Origin: Pseudolysobacter sp.
GTDB taxonomy: Bacteria; Pseudomonadota; Gammaproteobacteria; Xanthomonadales; Rhodanobacteraceae
Length of the DNA: 9,525 nt
NCBI GenBank assembly: GCA_025351985.1
Contig: JANXUW010000604.1
Location: forward strand, 1-9,525
Reading direction: 5' to 3'
The notes beneath the pieces are model-generated. The model did no database searches. It was not told where the DNA came from and saw nothing but the letters and a program-made list of their open reading frames with translations. A program made the position numbers and the translations under genes. Positions 1 to 7,157 of the stretch are shown piece by piece (positions within the stretch are counted from its first letter, which is position 1; each line of letters begins with the position of its first letter).

Positions 1-106
1 GCGAGTTTAGCGCCGCATCGGGCGCGCGAACAGCGTGCCGTTTGCGACTGCCGAAACAACGCCATTCGGTCGTACAATATGCCGCTCGTGACCTCACCGA
101 TCCGCC

Positions 107-1006
107 ATGACCGCCACGTTGCGCCAACACGAAATCAATGCTCAGAAACTGGTCAAGCGCTTGCGCCGCCAGGTCGGGCAGGCGATTGTCGATTTCCGCA
201 TGATCGAGGAAGGCGACCGTATCATGGTGTGTTTGTCCGGCGGCAAGGATTCGTATGCAATGCTCGATATCCTGCTCGCGTTGAAAGCCAAGGCCCCGGT
301 GAATTTCGAGCTGGTCGCGGTCAATCTCGATCAGAAACATCCGGGATTCCCGGCGCATGTATTGCCGGATTACCTGCGCTCGCTCGGCGTGCCGTTTCAT
401 ATCCTGGAGCAGGACACCTACAGCGTGGTCAAGCGCGTGATTCCGCCAGGCAAGACCATGTGCGGTCTGTGTTCGCGCCTGCGGCGTGGCGCGCTGTACG
501 AATTTGCCGAGCGTGAAGGCATGACCAAGATCGCGCTCGGCCACCATCGCGACGACATGGTCGAAACGCTGTTCCTGAACATGTTCTACCAATCCAAGCT
601 CAAGGCGATGCCGCCGAAACTGCAATCCGACAATGGCCGGCACGTGGTGATCCGGCCGTTGGCATATTGCAAGGAAGACGATCTGGCCGCGTTCGCCGAA
701 CTGCGCCAATTCCCGATCATTCCGTGCAATCTGTGCGGCTCGCAGGAAACCCTGCAGCGCCAGGCGATCAAGGAAATGTTGGCCGACTGGGAGCGCAAGC
801 AACCCGGTCGTATCGAGAATATTTCACGCGCGCTGGGCGATATCGCGCCGTCGCAACTGGCAGATCGCAAGCTGTTCGATTTTGCTACGCTCGGTGCGCG
901 TGATCCGACCAATTCGCTCTCGGCATCAGACTGGCTGCCCGGCGACGGCGCGGAATCGAATGACGCAGAAACGGATGCTGGCCACAAAATCCACGCGATA
1001 TGCTGA
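107..1006 (+). CDS. ttcA: tRNA 2-thiocytidine biosynthesis protein TtcA
   Basis: TtcA is a cytoplasmic, ATP-dependent, iron-sulfur enzyme that thiolates cytidine 32 of certain tRNAs to 2-thiocytidine. Seen here: the PP-loop ATP-binding motif SGGKDS at residues 44-49; a CGLC pair (C119, C122) and a CNLCGSQ block (C207, C210), which match the cysteines that hold the [4Fe-4S] cluster in this family; and [17 protein letters not shown] near residues 145-161, a typical TtcA block. The length of 299 residues is close to the roughly 310 of E. coli TtcA. The last 35 residues or so are low in similarity to anything I know and look like a variable tail. There is no good Shine-Dalgarno sequence before the ATG at 107. 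The start is chosen because it gives the normal N-terminus about 40 residues before the PP-loop. The ATG overlaps a TGA closing an open frame that runs in from the left edge, so translational coupling is possible but unproven. Confidence 0.97.
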   Translation: MTATLRQHEINAQKLVKRLRRQVGQAIVDFRMIEEGDRIMVCLSGGKDSYAMLDILLALKAKAPVNFELVAVNLDQKHPGFPAHVLPDYLRSLGVPFHILEQDTYSVVKRVIPPGKTMCGLCSRLRRGALYEFAEREGMTKIALGHHRDDMVETLFLNMFYQSKLKAMPPKLQSDNGRHVVIRPLAYCKEDDLAAFAELRQFPIIPCNLCGSQETLQRQAIKEMLADWERKQPGRIENISRALGDIAPSQLADRKLFDFATLGARDPTNSLSASDWLPGDGAESNDAETDAGHKIHAIC

Positions 1007-1121
1007 TCTCATGTTTTGATCTCGTACCGGCGTAATCTGCGTTGCTGCACTACCGCTATCCTGCCGCACCGATAATCCGGGTTCGGCAATTCCTCCTGTT
1101 TTCCCAAGAGTCCTGAGTCTT
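1007..1121. other. ttcA-rdgC intergenic region
   Basis: These 115 bases separate two genes on the same strand. I see no strong hairpin followed by a T-run and no well-matched sigma-70 promoter. GATAAT at 1071-1076 resembles a -10 box, but no -35 box lies at the right distance. The rdgC ribosome-binding site is weak (CTGAG shortly before the ATG). Nothing firm can be called. Confidence 0.4.
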
Positions 1122-2039
1122 ATGTGGTTTCGCAATCTGACCGTGTTTCGTTTTTCCGAAAAAGTCTCCACCTCGCTCAAAACGCTCGACGAAAGCCTCG
1201 ATCAGGCGCGCTTGCGTCCGTGCGGACCGATCGAGCTTGCCACGCGCGGTTTTGTTTCGCCGCAGGGCAGGAATGAAGAAAAGTTGGTTTATCGTGTCGG
1301 TGAATTCGCCCTGATCACGGTCGGCAGCGAGGACAAACTGCTGCCGAGCACCGTGGTCAACGAAGCGCTGGCGGTAAAAATCGAGGCAATTATCGAAAAA
1401 GAAGCTCGCCGGATTGGTGCGCGAGAACGCAAGCGTTTGAAAGAAGAGGTTTTTACCGATCTGCTGCCACGCGCGTTCATACGACCGTCACGATTGCATG
1501 CTTATCTGGACAGCAAGAACGGCTGGTTCGTGGTCGATAGCGCCAGCCGCAAGCAGGCCGAAGACGCGGTGACGCAGGTTCGCGAGGCTTTGGGCAGTTT
1601 TCCGGCCATTCCAGCCAGCCCGGAAGAGGCACCCCGCGTGCTGATGACGGACTGGCTGATTAGTGGCAAGCTACCGCCAGGCCTGACTTTGGGCGACGAA
1701 TGCGAACTGCGCGATCCGGCCGAGTCCGGCGCGATCGTCCGCTGCCGGCGCCAGGACCTTGAAACCGACGAGGTGCGGGAGCACATCAAGACCGGGAAGC
1801 AGGTATTTCAGCTCGGTTTGACGTTTGAAGACCGCATAAGTTTTGTGCTGGGCGAGGATGTGGTGCTGCGCAAGTTGCGCTTCCTCGATCAGGTATTGGA
1901 TGAACTCGGCGAGGATTCGCGCGAATCCGCCGCCGCCGAACTGGACGCGCGTTTTGCGCTGATGACACTGGAGCTGGAGCGCCTGCTGGCGCGATTGCAG
2001 GAATGGTTTGGATTGCCCCGGCCGATCGATCCCGCTTGA
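1122..2039 (+). CDS. rdgC: recombination-associated protein RdgC
   Basis: RdgC is a nucleoid-associated protein that forms a dimeric ring around double-stranded DNA and can restrain RecA-driven recombination. The 305-residue length nearly equals that of E. coli RdgC (303). The N-terminus MWFRNLTVFRF is a family hallmark. The block LLPRAFIRPSRLHAYLD at about residues 114-130 and the following NGWFVVDSASRKQAE correspond to the conserved centre of the family. The C-terminal third contains a conserved-looking VLRKLRFLDQV stretch and an acidic, leucine-rich helix. No enzyme motif is expected or seen. The ATG at 1122 gives the standard N-terminus, although its ribosome-binding site is poor. The next gene starts 35 bases after the stop on the same strand, so read-through transcription is plausible. 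A link of function between the two is not implied. Confidence 0.97.
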   Translation: MWFRNLTVFRFSEKVSTSLKTLDESLDQARLRPCGPIELATRGFVSPQGRNEEKLVYRVGEFALITVGSEDKLLPSTVVNEALAVKIEAIIEKEARRIGARERKRLKEEVFTDLLPRAFIRPSRLHAYLDSKNGWFVVDSASRKQAEDAVTQVREALGSFPAIPASPEEAPRVLMTDWLISGKLPPGLTLGDECELRDPAESGAIVRCRRQDLETDEVREHIKTGKQVFQLGLTFEDRISFVLGEDVVLRKLRFLDQVLDELGEDSRESAAAELDARFALMTLELERLLARLQEWFGLPRPIDPA

Positions 2040-2074
2040 GATCGGAGCGCCGGGTACAAGGTTGAAACGAAACA

Positions 2075-2836
2075 ATGAGCACGACCGGGCAAGACGATTA
2101 TCTGGAGTTATCCACGCCCAGCGGCGGCGCGATCAAGGTGCGGCGTTCATCGCACCCGCGCGCGCGGCGCTTGCGCCTCACAGTAACCTCCAGCGGCGCC
2201 CATCTGACCTATCCGGAAGGCACGCATCCAGCGCAGGTTTTTGCGTTTTTGCGTCAGCACGGAGAGTGGCTGGAAAGTAAACTCGACGAGCTGCATCTCG
2301 ATCACGACGGCCCGCCGCCGCTGCTGCCGGGCGCGCCGACGCTGATTCCGTTGCGCGGCGAAACCACCCAGCTGATCTGGCGCCAGGGTGTGTATCCGCG
2401 CATCGAGCTGGTCGATGACAAACTCGTGCTGACTTTGCCGAAACCGCATAACGAGCAAAGTCTCGGTGCGGCGCGTTCGTTATTGCATTCGTTCCTGCAG
2501 GCGCAGATTCGTCGCGATGTATCACGCTGGTTTGCGCGTTACACGCCGGAGCTGAATCTCGCCCCGACCGGCCTGCGCATCAAGCCACTGAAAAGCCTGT
2601 GGGGCAGTCTGGACAGTCGCGATTGTGTGACCCTCGATCTCGCGCTCGCGCTCGCGCCGCCCGAAGCGTTGAAATACGTCGTTGTGCACGAACTGTGTCA
2701 CTTGCGTATCCGCGATCATTCGCCGCGTTTCTGGGCACTCGTTGCATCGTTATATCCCGACTGGAAAACCCAGCGCGACTGGCTCAAGACTCGCGGCCAT
2801 GCGTTGAAGGCGGAACTCGGTCGACTTATCGCCTGA
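2075..2836 (+). CDS. YgjP/DUF45-type zinc metallopeptidase (M48-like, SprT-like fold)
   Basis: This 253-residue protein belongs to the YgjP-like (DUF45) putative metal-dependent hydrolases. The family is often annotated as M48 family metallopeptidase, and its substrate is generally unknown. The zinc site is clear: YVVVHELCHLRIRDHSPRFW at residues 201-220 carries HExxH (H205, E206, H209) and the likely third ligand H215. The preceding block WGSLDSRDCVTLDLALALAP (176-195) matches the family's WGS-type strand before the zinc helix. The N-terminal 90 residues include an arginine-rich stretch (RRSSHPRARRLRL) and beta-rich sequence usual for the family. There is no signal peptide or membrane segment, so a cytoplasmic location is likely. 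The ATG at 2075 is a reasonable start, but its ribosome-binding site is not clear (AGG lies about 13 bases upstream). The gene converges on the alpha/beta hydrolase gene with 27 bases between the stops. Confidence 0.92.
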   Translation: MSTTGQDDYLELSTPSGGAIKVRRSSHPRARRLRLTVTSSGAHLTYPEGTHPAQVFAFLRQHGEWLESKLDELHLDHDGPPPLLPGAPTLIPLRGETTQLIWRQGVYPRIELVDDKLVLTLPKPHNEQSLGAARSLLHSFLQAQIRRDVSRWFARYTPELNLAPTGLRIKPLKSLWGSLDSRDCVTLDLALALAPPEALKYVVVHELCHLRIRDHSPRFWALVASLYPDWKTQRDWLKTRGHALKAELGRLIA

Positions 2837-2863
2837 CTTCCAGCGCAATCGCGATTCAGGATT

Positions 2864-3691
2864 TCAACGCAACAACGGTGCGACTTGTGCGGGCTGTTCC
2901 AGATGCAGATGGTGCGAACCCGGCACACGAATCACGCGTATGTTTTCGACTGCAGCGATGCGCGCCTGCATGATCTCGGGTTTGAAATACGGCATCGGCG
3001 GCTCCGCCATCACGAGCACGGTCGGCGCACGAATGCCGCGCAGGATTGCGAGAATTTGCGACTCGGAATAACGCAGCGGCGATGCCAGCATCAGGCGCGA
3101 ATCGGACGACCAGCTGAAGCCGCCTTCGACCGGCTTGATGCCACGTTCAACCAGCAATTCCGCCGCTTGGCGCGATAGTCCATTTGCCTTGATGCGCGCC
3201 TCGATGGCGACTTCGATATCCGGAAATATACGCAGTGTTTTGGCCTGCGCACTATCGCGTTGAAGCAGCGCACGCTGCAGTTGCGCCACAGTCTGATCCT
3301 GCTCGGCGGTCGGCGGCCCCAAACCCTCGATCAACAATAGACGTTCGATACGCTCGGGCACTGCCGCGGCAAAAATGCTCGCGATGCTCGCGCCCATCGA
3401 ATGTCCGAGCACGCCGAATTTTTGCCAGCCCAGTTTGTTGACGACTTCAAGTACGTCGCTGACATGATCGACATGGTGATACCAGTTGCCGGGCGCGCGA
3501 TGATCCGAGCGGCCGTGGCCGGCAAAGTCCAGCGCAACGATGTAATGCTCGGACAGCAGCGGCGCGAGACCAGCAAAGCTCGCGGCGTTATCGAGCCAGC
3601 CATGCAAGGCCAGCATCGGCGGATTCGCCGGATCGCCCCAGGCCCGGGCCGCAAGCCGACCGAACGCGATATCGATGGCAAGTTCGGTCAT
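2864..3691 (-). CDS. alpha/beta hydrolase (serine hydrolase, MEST/SERHL-like)
   Basis: This is a 275-residue soluble alpha/beta-hydrolase-fold enzyme with no signal peptide. Visible elements in order: oxyanion-hole strand ALHGWLDNAASF at about 28-39; LDFAGHGRSD at 54-63; nucleophile elbow GHSMGAS (nucleophile S98); and a C-terminal GSHHLHLE at 258-265 that supplies the catalytic histidine (H260 or H261). The acid of the triad is not obvious from sequence; it should lie near the LVMAE strand around residue 230. The HGWLDN start and SHHLHLE end resemble the serine-hydrolase-like/MEST branch, but substrate cannot be inferred (esterase, lipase and epoxide hydrolase are all possible). Its ATG (3689-3691) overlaps the hemH stop codon (3688-3690) as ATGA, so it is probably co-transcribed and translationally coupled with hemH. 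Confidence 0.93.
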   Translation of the reverse strand: MTELAIDIAFGRLAARAWGDPANPPMLALHGWLDNAASFAGLAPLLSEHYIVALDFAGHGRSDHRAPGNWYHHVDHVSDVLEVVNKLGWQKFGVLGHSMGASIASIFAAAVPERIERLLLIEGLGPPTAEQDQTVAQLQRALLQRDSAQAKTLRIFPDIEVAIEARIKANGLSRQAAELLVERGIKPVEGGFSWSSDSRLMLASPLRYSESQILAILRGIRAPTVLVMAEPPMPYFKPEIMQARIAAVENIRVIRVPGSHHLHLEQPAQVAPLLR

Positions 3692-4809
3692 GCGTTTTTT
3701 TCCACATCGAGAAAACGCGCCGCGGCTTGCGCACGTTTGCTGGCATCGTCCGTGGCCGACCAGTCCGCCGCGAATTCGGGCCAGCCCTGCGTATGCCGCA
3801 ATACCAGTTCGGCCAGCGCGTCGACCTGTGGCGCGGTCGCATTCAGCGCCGGAATGTAGTCGTAACGCTCACCACCGGCACCGAGAAATAGCTCGCGATT
3901 CTGCATCGCAATTTCTTCCAGCGTTTCCAGGCAATCGACCGCAAACCCCGGACAAACCACCTGCAGATGATGCACGCCTTGCGTGGCGAGTTCCTTGAGC
4001 ACGACATCGGTGTACGGATGCAACCAGCGCTCGCGCCCGACCCGCGACTGGAAACTCACGAGGTAGTGCGAACGATCCAGCTGCAACCGTTTGGCCAGCG
4101 CCTGCGCCGTAGCCTGGCACTGGCAAAAATATGGATCACCCGCGTGCAGATAACGTTCGGGAATACCGTGGAACGACATCAGCAGACGTTGACCGCGACC
4201 GTGCTCGGACCAATACGCTTCAATCGATTTCGCCAGCGCTTCGATATGCGCCGGCTCGTCGAAATACTGATTGACGAAGCGAATTTCCGGCGGCCAGCGC
4301 AGGTCGGTCAAAGTCGCGGCAACGGCGTCGATCACGCTGCCGGTCGAGGTCGCGGAGTATTGCGGATACAGCGGCAATATCAACACGCGACGCACATTCG
4401 TGCGCATCAATTCGGTCAGTACGTCGGCGACCGCAGGTTGGCCGTAACGCATCGCCAGCCGCACATGGATCGGACCGTTGCGCAGCGTTTTCAGTTGGGT
4501 TTCCAGCGCGTCGGCGAGTGCCTGACTATTGAGCAATAACGGCGAGCCTTCAGCCGTCCAGATTTTCGCGTAGGCATGGGCGGAGCGACGTGGCCGAAAA
4601 CGCAAAATCACGCCATGCAGAATCAGCCGCCACAACCAGCGCGGTAGTTCGATCACGCGCGGATCGGCAAGAAATTCCGCCAGATAACGTCGCACCGCGC
4701 GCGGCGTCGGCGCCTGCGGTGTGCCGAGATTGACCAGCAACACGGCGGCGCTCGCGGGCGATCCGTGCCGGTATTTCGCATTGCCGAGGTAGCGTCGGGT
4801 TGTCAGCAT
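3688..4809 (-). CDS. hemH: ferrochelatase HemH
   Basis: Ferrochelatase inserts Fe2+ into protoporphyrin IX, the last step of protoheme synthesis. With the start at 4809 the protein has 373 residues. Family landmarks: VLLVNLGTPQAPTPRAVRRY near the N-terminus; LPLYPQYSATSTGS at about 145-158; the metal-binding histidine in LLMSFHGIPERY (H214); SFQSRVGRERWL at about 252-263; and CPGFAVDCLETLEEI at about 286-300, holding the conserved acidic residues. The open frame extends upstream to an ATG at 4896, giving 402 residues. I prefer 4809 because ferrochelatases usually begin shortly before the VNLGTP strand and the added 29 residues look non-conserved. Neither start has a strong ribosome-binding site. 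The roughly 35-residue tail after the HTQGWPEF segment is longer than in many homologues. The gene overlaps the downstream hydrolase gene by 4 bases. Confidence 0.96.
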   Translation of the reverse strand: MLTTRRYLGNAKYRHGSPASAAVLLVNLGTPQAPTPRAVRRYLAEFLADPRVIELPRWLWRLILHGVILRFRPRRSAHAYAKIWTAEGSPLLLNSQALADALETQLKTLRNGPIHVRLAMRYGQPAVADVLTELMRTNVRRVLILPLYPQYSATSTGSVIDAVAATLTDLRWPPEIRFVNQYFDEPAHIEALAKSIEAYWSEHGRGQRLLMSFHGIPERYLHAGDPYFCQCQATAQALAKRLQLDRSHYLVSFQSRVGRERWLHPYTDVVLKELATQGVHHLQVVCPGFAVDCLETLEEIAMQNRELFLGAGGERYDYIPALNATAPQVDALAELVLRHTQGWPEFAADWSATDDASKRAQAAARFLDVEKNA

Positions 4810-5008
4810 AAGAAGGCATAATCCATACTCAGATGCATAGTGTAGTGCTTCGGCCAAAGCGTGGCCGCGCAGTCTGCCGCACACGATGTGAAGCAACTAT
4901 CACCGCGCACCGCGGATGCATGGTTTGGCGGGCGACGGCGTCATGGCAACACTAGGTTCATCTGCATATGCGTAATCTAAATCGTCCATTCTTTGCCCTC
5001 GGAGACCC
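4810..5008. promoter_or_regulatory. divergent intergenic region between hemH and the SYLF gene
   Basis: These 199 bases must carry the promoters of two divergent transcripts: hemH-hydrolase leftward and the SYLF gene rightward. I cannot assign either one firmly. On the plus strand TAATCT at 4973-4978 resembles a -10 box, but the -35 position is poor. On the minus strand TACACT and TATGGAT sequences lie shortly before hemH without a matching -35. If hemH really starts at 4896, the region shrinks to 112 bases. No clear palindromic operator was seen. Confidence 0.4.
5001..5005 (+). promoter_or_regulatory. ribosome-binding site of the SYLF gene
   Basis: GGAGA stands 3 bases before the ATG at 5009 and 6 bases before a second in-frame ATG at 5012. 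The spacing suits the second ATG better, so translation may begin one codon later than annotated. Confidence 0.6.
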
Positions 5009-5698
5009 ATGATGAAATTGCTGTCGCGCCTCGCTCTGCTCATGCTGTGTCTGACCACGCTGTTCACCGTGCCGGCACGCGCTGGCGAGGATGAAAACAA
5101 GCGCGCCAAAGATGCGGTGCGCGTGCTCAAGGAAGTGATGATGGCACCGGACAAAGGCATTCCGTCGAACTTGCTCAAGCGCGCCTACGCGATTGCGGTG
5201 ATTCCCGATGTGATCAAGGCTGGTTTTGTGATCGGCGGTCGCCATGGCGAAGGTCTCATCGCGGTGAAGTCGGCGGATGGCACGTGGAGCAATCCGAGTT
5301 TCGTCAGCATGACCGGCGGCAGTTTCGGATTTCAGGTCGGCGTCTCTTCGACCGACGTGGTGTTGATCTTCCGCACCCAGCGCGGCGTGGATAATATCGT
5401 GCACGGCAAGTTCACCCTTGGCGCCGATGCCTCGGTCGCGGCGGGTCCGGTCGGTCGCGATGCGCAGGCATCCACCGATGGCGAACTCAAGGCCGAGATT
5501 TTTTCCTACTCGCGCAGCCGTGGCCTGTTCGCCGGCGTCGCGCTGGATGGCTCCGTACTCGCGATCGACAACGACTCGAATCAGGATGTTTACGGCCAGG
5601 GCGTCACGCCGCGTCGCATCTTCGAAGGCGGTGTCACAAATGTTCCCGGTGCGGTCGTTGACTTCCGCGATCGTCTGGAGGAGTACACTGCGCGCTGA
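5009..5698 (+). CDS. exported SYLF-domain (Ysc84-like) lipid-binding protein
   Basis: This 229-residue protein has a Sec-type signal peptide: MMKLLSR, a hydrophobic core LALLMLCLTTLFTV, then a likely signal peptidase I site after ARA (residues 23-25). There is no twin-arginine motif and no lipobox, so despite sitting just before tatA it does not look like a Tat substrate or a lipoprotein. The mature part matches the SYLF/Ysc84 domain: an N-terminal helix (KRAKDAVRVLKEVM), then YAIAVIPDVIKAGFVIGGRHGEG at about 60-82, WSNPSFVSMTGGSFGFQVG at 93-111, and SYSRSRGLFAGVALDGSVL at 166-184. This domain binds phosphoinositides in eukaryotes; bacterial members are periplasmic and their role is poorly defined. 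The start is uncertain by one codon (5009 or 5012). The tat operon begins 87 bases after the stop, and shared transcription is possible. Confidence 0.93.
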   Translation: MMKLLSRLALLMLCLTTLFTVPARAGEDENKRAKDAVRVLKEVMMAPDKGIPSNLLKRAYAIAVIPDVIKAGFVIGGRHGEGLIAVKSADGTWSNPSFVSMTGGSFGFQVGVSSTDVVLIFRTQRGVDNIVHGKFTLGADASVAAGPVGRDAQASTDGELKAEIFSYSRSRGLFAGVALDGSVLAIDNDSNQDVYGQGVTPRRIFEGGVTNVPGAVVDFRDRLEEYTAR

Positions 5699-5785
5699 TG
5701 CGTCATCCCGACGCTGATGTGCGCGTTGAACGTATCGAACGGCGGCAGTGGCTGCCACGCATTTGACGCTGAAAAGTGAGGATTT

Positions 5786-6013
5786 ATGGGCGGTTTTAGT
5801 GGTTGGCATTGGATTATCGTGGCGCTGGTCGTCGTTCTCGTGTTCGGCACCAAGAAGCTCGGCAATATCGGTGGCGATGTGGCATCGGCGATCAAGAGTT
5901 TCCGCAAGGGCTTGCAGGACGACGACAGCCATCCGCCCTCGCAGCTGAAGGCCGATCCCGAGCCGGTCGTAAAACCGGCGACCAGCGACGTTAAACGCGA
6001 CAACGTGCCGTAA
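5786..6013 (+). CDS. tatA: twin-arginine translocase subunit TatA
   Basis: TatA oligomerises to form the passage for folded proteins carrying twin-arginine signal peptides across the inner membrane. This 75-residue protein has the standard plan: a short N-terminus MGGFSGWHW; one transmembrane helix at about 8-20; the hallmark FGTKKL hinge (F20, G21); an amphipathic helix GNIGGDVASAIKSFRKGLQ (26-44); then a charged, disordered tail rich in D, P and K. A histidine stands at position 8, where E. coli TatA has Q8. The FGTKKL hinge and the position first in the operon distinguish it from TatB. A purine-rich ribosome-binding site (GTGAGGA, ending 3 bases before the ATG) fixes the start. It is followed by tatB after 9 bases. 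Confidence 0.96.
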   Translation: MGGFSGWHWIIVALVVVLVFGTKKLGNIGGDVASAIKSFRKGLQDDDSHPPSQLKADPEPVVKPATSDVKRDNVP

Positions 6014-6022
6014 GGTCAGCGC

Positions 6023-6409
6023 ATGTTTGATTTCAGCATGGGCCAAATCGGCATCATCGCGGTGGTGTCGCTGCTGGTGCTCGGCCCCGAGCGTATGCCG
6101 AAAGTCGCGCGCACGGCCGGTGCGTTGTTGCGCAAGGCGCGACAGAGTTGGCAGAACGTGCGCAACGACATCGAGCGCGAATTCGCGGCCGAAGAACTCA
6201 AGCGCAACCTGAAAGAAACCGTGCAATCGATCGATCCACGCCCGGCCATGAACGAGGCGATCAATAGCACAATGCAGGATATCCACGGCTCGATCCATCC
6301 CGAACCGACACCTGCTGTCGTGGCCGAAGCCGCAACGCCGGAACACGGCGTAGATGGCGCCTTGCCGAACTCGATATCCAGCCCGCCGCATCACGATGAG
6401 CACGTCTGA
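6023..6409 (+). CDS. tatB: twin-arginine translocase subunit TatB
   Basis: TatB pairs with TatC to form the receptor that recognises twin-arginine signal peptides. The 128-residue protein begins MFDFSMGQIGIIAVVSLLVL, a single transmembrane helix, followed by the TatB hinge LGPERMP (20-26). A long amphipathic, charged helix follows (KVARTAGALLRKARQSWQNVRNDIEREFAAEELKR is spread over about 27-61). The tail is acidic and proline/histidine-rich. Position 8 is glutamine, where E. coli TatB has a functionally important glutamate (E8). The tatA stop codon TAA runs into AAGG, which serves as the ribosome-binding site 7 bases before the ATG. The 3' end overlaps the start of tatC by 14 bases, so TatB and TatC synthesis is probably coupled, in line with their working as a 1:1 unit. 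Confidence 0.95.
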   Translation: MFDFSMGQIGIIAVVSLLVLGPERMPKVARTAGALLRKARQSWQNVRNDIEREFAAEELKRNLKETVQSIDPRPAMNEAINSTMQDIHGSIHPEPTPAVVAEAATPEHGVDGALPNSISSPPHHDEHV

Positions 6410-7157
6410 ACCCGAGGGCGAGAGCGAGCCCACGTTCTTATCGCACCTGATCGAACTGCGCGAACGCCTGCTCAAAGCGGTAGCGACGATAATGGTGGTG
6501 TTTGCGGCGCTGATGCCTTTCGCCAACAAGATCTATACGTGGCTGGCGAAGCCGCTGCTATCGCGTTTGCCGGCGGGCGGACAAATGATCGCGATCGATG
6601 TCGCCTCACCGTTTTTCACGCCGGTCAAGCTCGCTTTTTTTGTTGCCGTATTCGCCGCGATGCCCGTGCTTTTGTATCAGGCTTGGTCGTTTGTATCGCC
6701 GGGTTTGTACAAACACGAAAAACGCCTGGCAATGCCGATTCTGGTTTCGAGTGTCTTGTTGTTCTACGGCGGCTGTGCGTTCGCGTACTTTCTGGTGCTG
6801 CCGATGGTGTTCGGTTTTCTCGCCGGAGTCACGCCCGAAGGTGTCGCGATGATGACCGACATCGGCCATTATCTCGACTTCGTGCTGGTGATGTTTCTCG
6901 CGTTCGGCATGTGTTTCGAAGTACCGGTGGCAACCTTGATCATCGTCCTGCTCGGCTGGGTCACCACCGAACAGTTGAGTACCAGCCGGCCGTATGTGAT
7001 CGTCGGTTGTGTCGTGGTCGCCGCGCTGCTGACACCACCCGATGCCCTGTCGATGCTGATGCTCGCGGTGCCGATGTGCCTGCTGTACGAAGTCGGCATC
7101 ATTGCGGCGCGCCTGCTCGCGCGCCGCGCGGAAAACTCCAGCCGCGTTGCCGATTGA
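6396..7157 (+). CDS. tatC: twin-arginine translocase subunit TatC
   Basis: TatC is the six-helix inner-membrane core of the Tat translocase and reads the twin-arginine motif. The 253-residue length is normal. Key positions: FLSHLIELRERLL at 14-26, holding a glutamate (E20) that aligns with E. coli E15; SPGLYKHEKR at 101-110, with E108 aligning with the signal-binding E103; FAFGMCFEVPVA at about 168-179, with E175 aligning with E170; and the TPPD loop at 213-216. Six hydrophobic helices can be traced. The frame is open to an earlier ATG at 6354, but the start at 6396 gives the conserved short cytosolic N-terminus and the usual small overlap with tatB. No ribosome-binding site precedes it, which fits coupling to tatB. 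The TGA stop (7155-7157) directly abuts the stop of the next, convergent gene. No tatD follows. Confidence 0.98.
   Translation: MSTSEPEGESEPTFLSHLIELRERLLKAVATIMVVFAALMPFANKIYTWLAKPLLSRLPAGGQMIAIDVASPFFTPVKLAFFVAVFAAMPVLLYQAWSFVSPGLYKHEKRLAMPILVSSVLLFYGGCAFAYFLVLPMVFGFLAGVTPEGVAMMTDIGHYLDFVLVMFLAFGMCFEVPVATLIIVLLGWVTTEQLSTSRPYVIVGCVVVAALLTPPDALSMLMLAVPMCLLYEVGIIAARLLARRAENSSRVAD

Noticed and set aside
73..78. TACAAT as the -10 box of a ttcA promoter
   Set aside because: No -35 match lies 16-18 bases upstream; the nearest TTGCGA is about 25 bases away.
1004..1023. Direct repeat TGATCTC at the end of ttcA
   Set aside because: Two 7-base copies are within chance expectation and show no wider structure.
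3967..4539. A 190-codon plus-strand frame opposite hemH
   Set aside because: It is entirely antisense to well-supported ferrochelatase sequence and has no motif or ribosome-binding site.
5744..5756. GGCAG-TGG-CTGCC hairpin between the SYLF gene and tatA, as a terminator
   Set aside because: The stem has only 5 bp and no T-run follows, so it is too weak to call a terminator.
4958..6529. A 523-codon open frame on the minus strand, antisense to the SYLF gene, tatA and tatB
   Set aside because: It lies opposite confidently identified genes, its product is rich in H, R and A in the way typical of antisense shadows of GC-rich genes, and it shows no domain. The long run reflects codon bias on the real strand.
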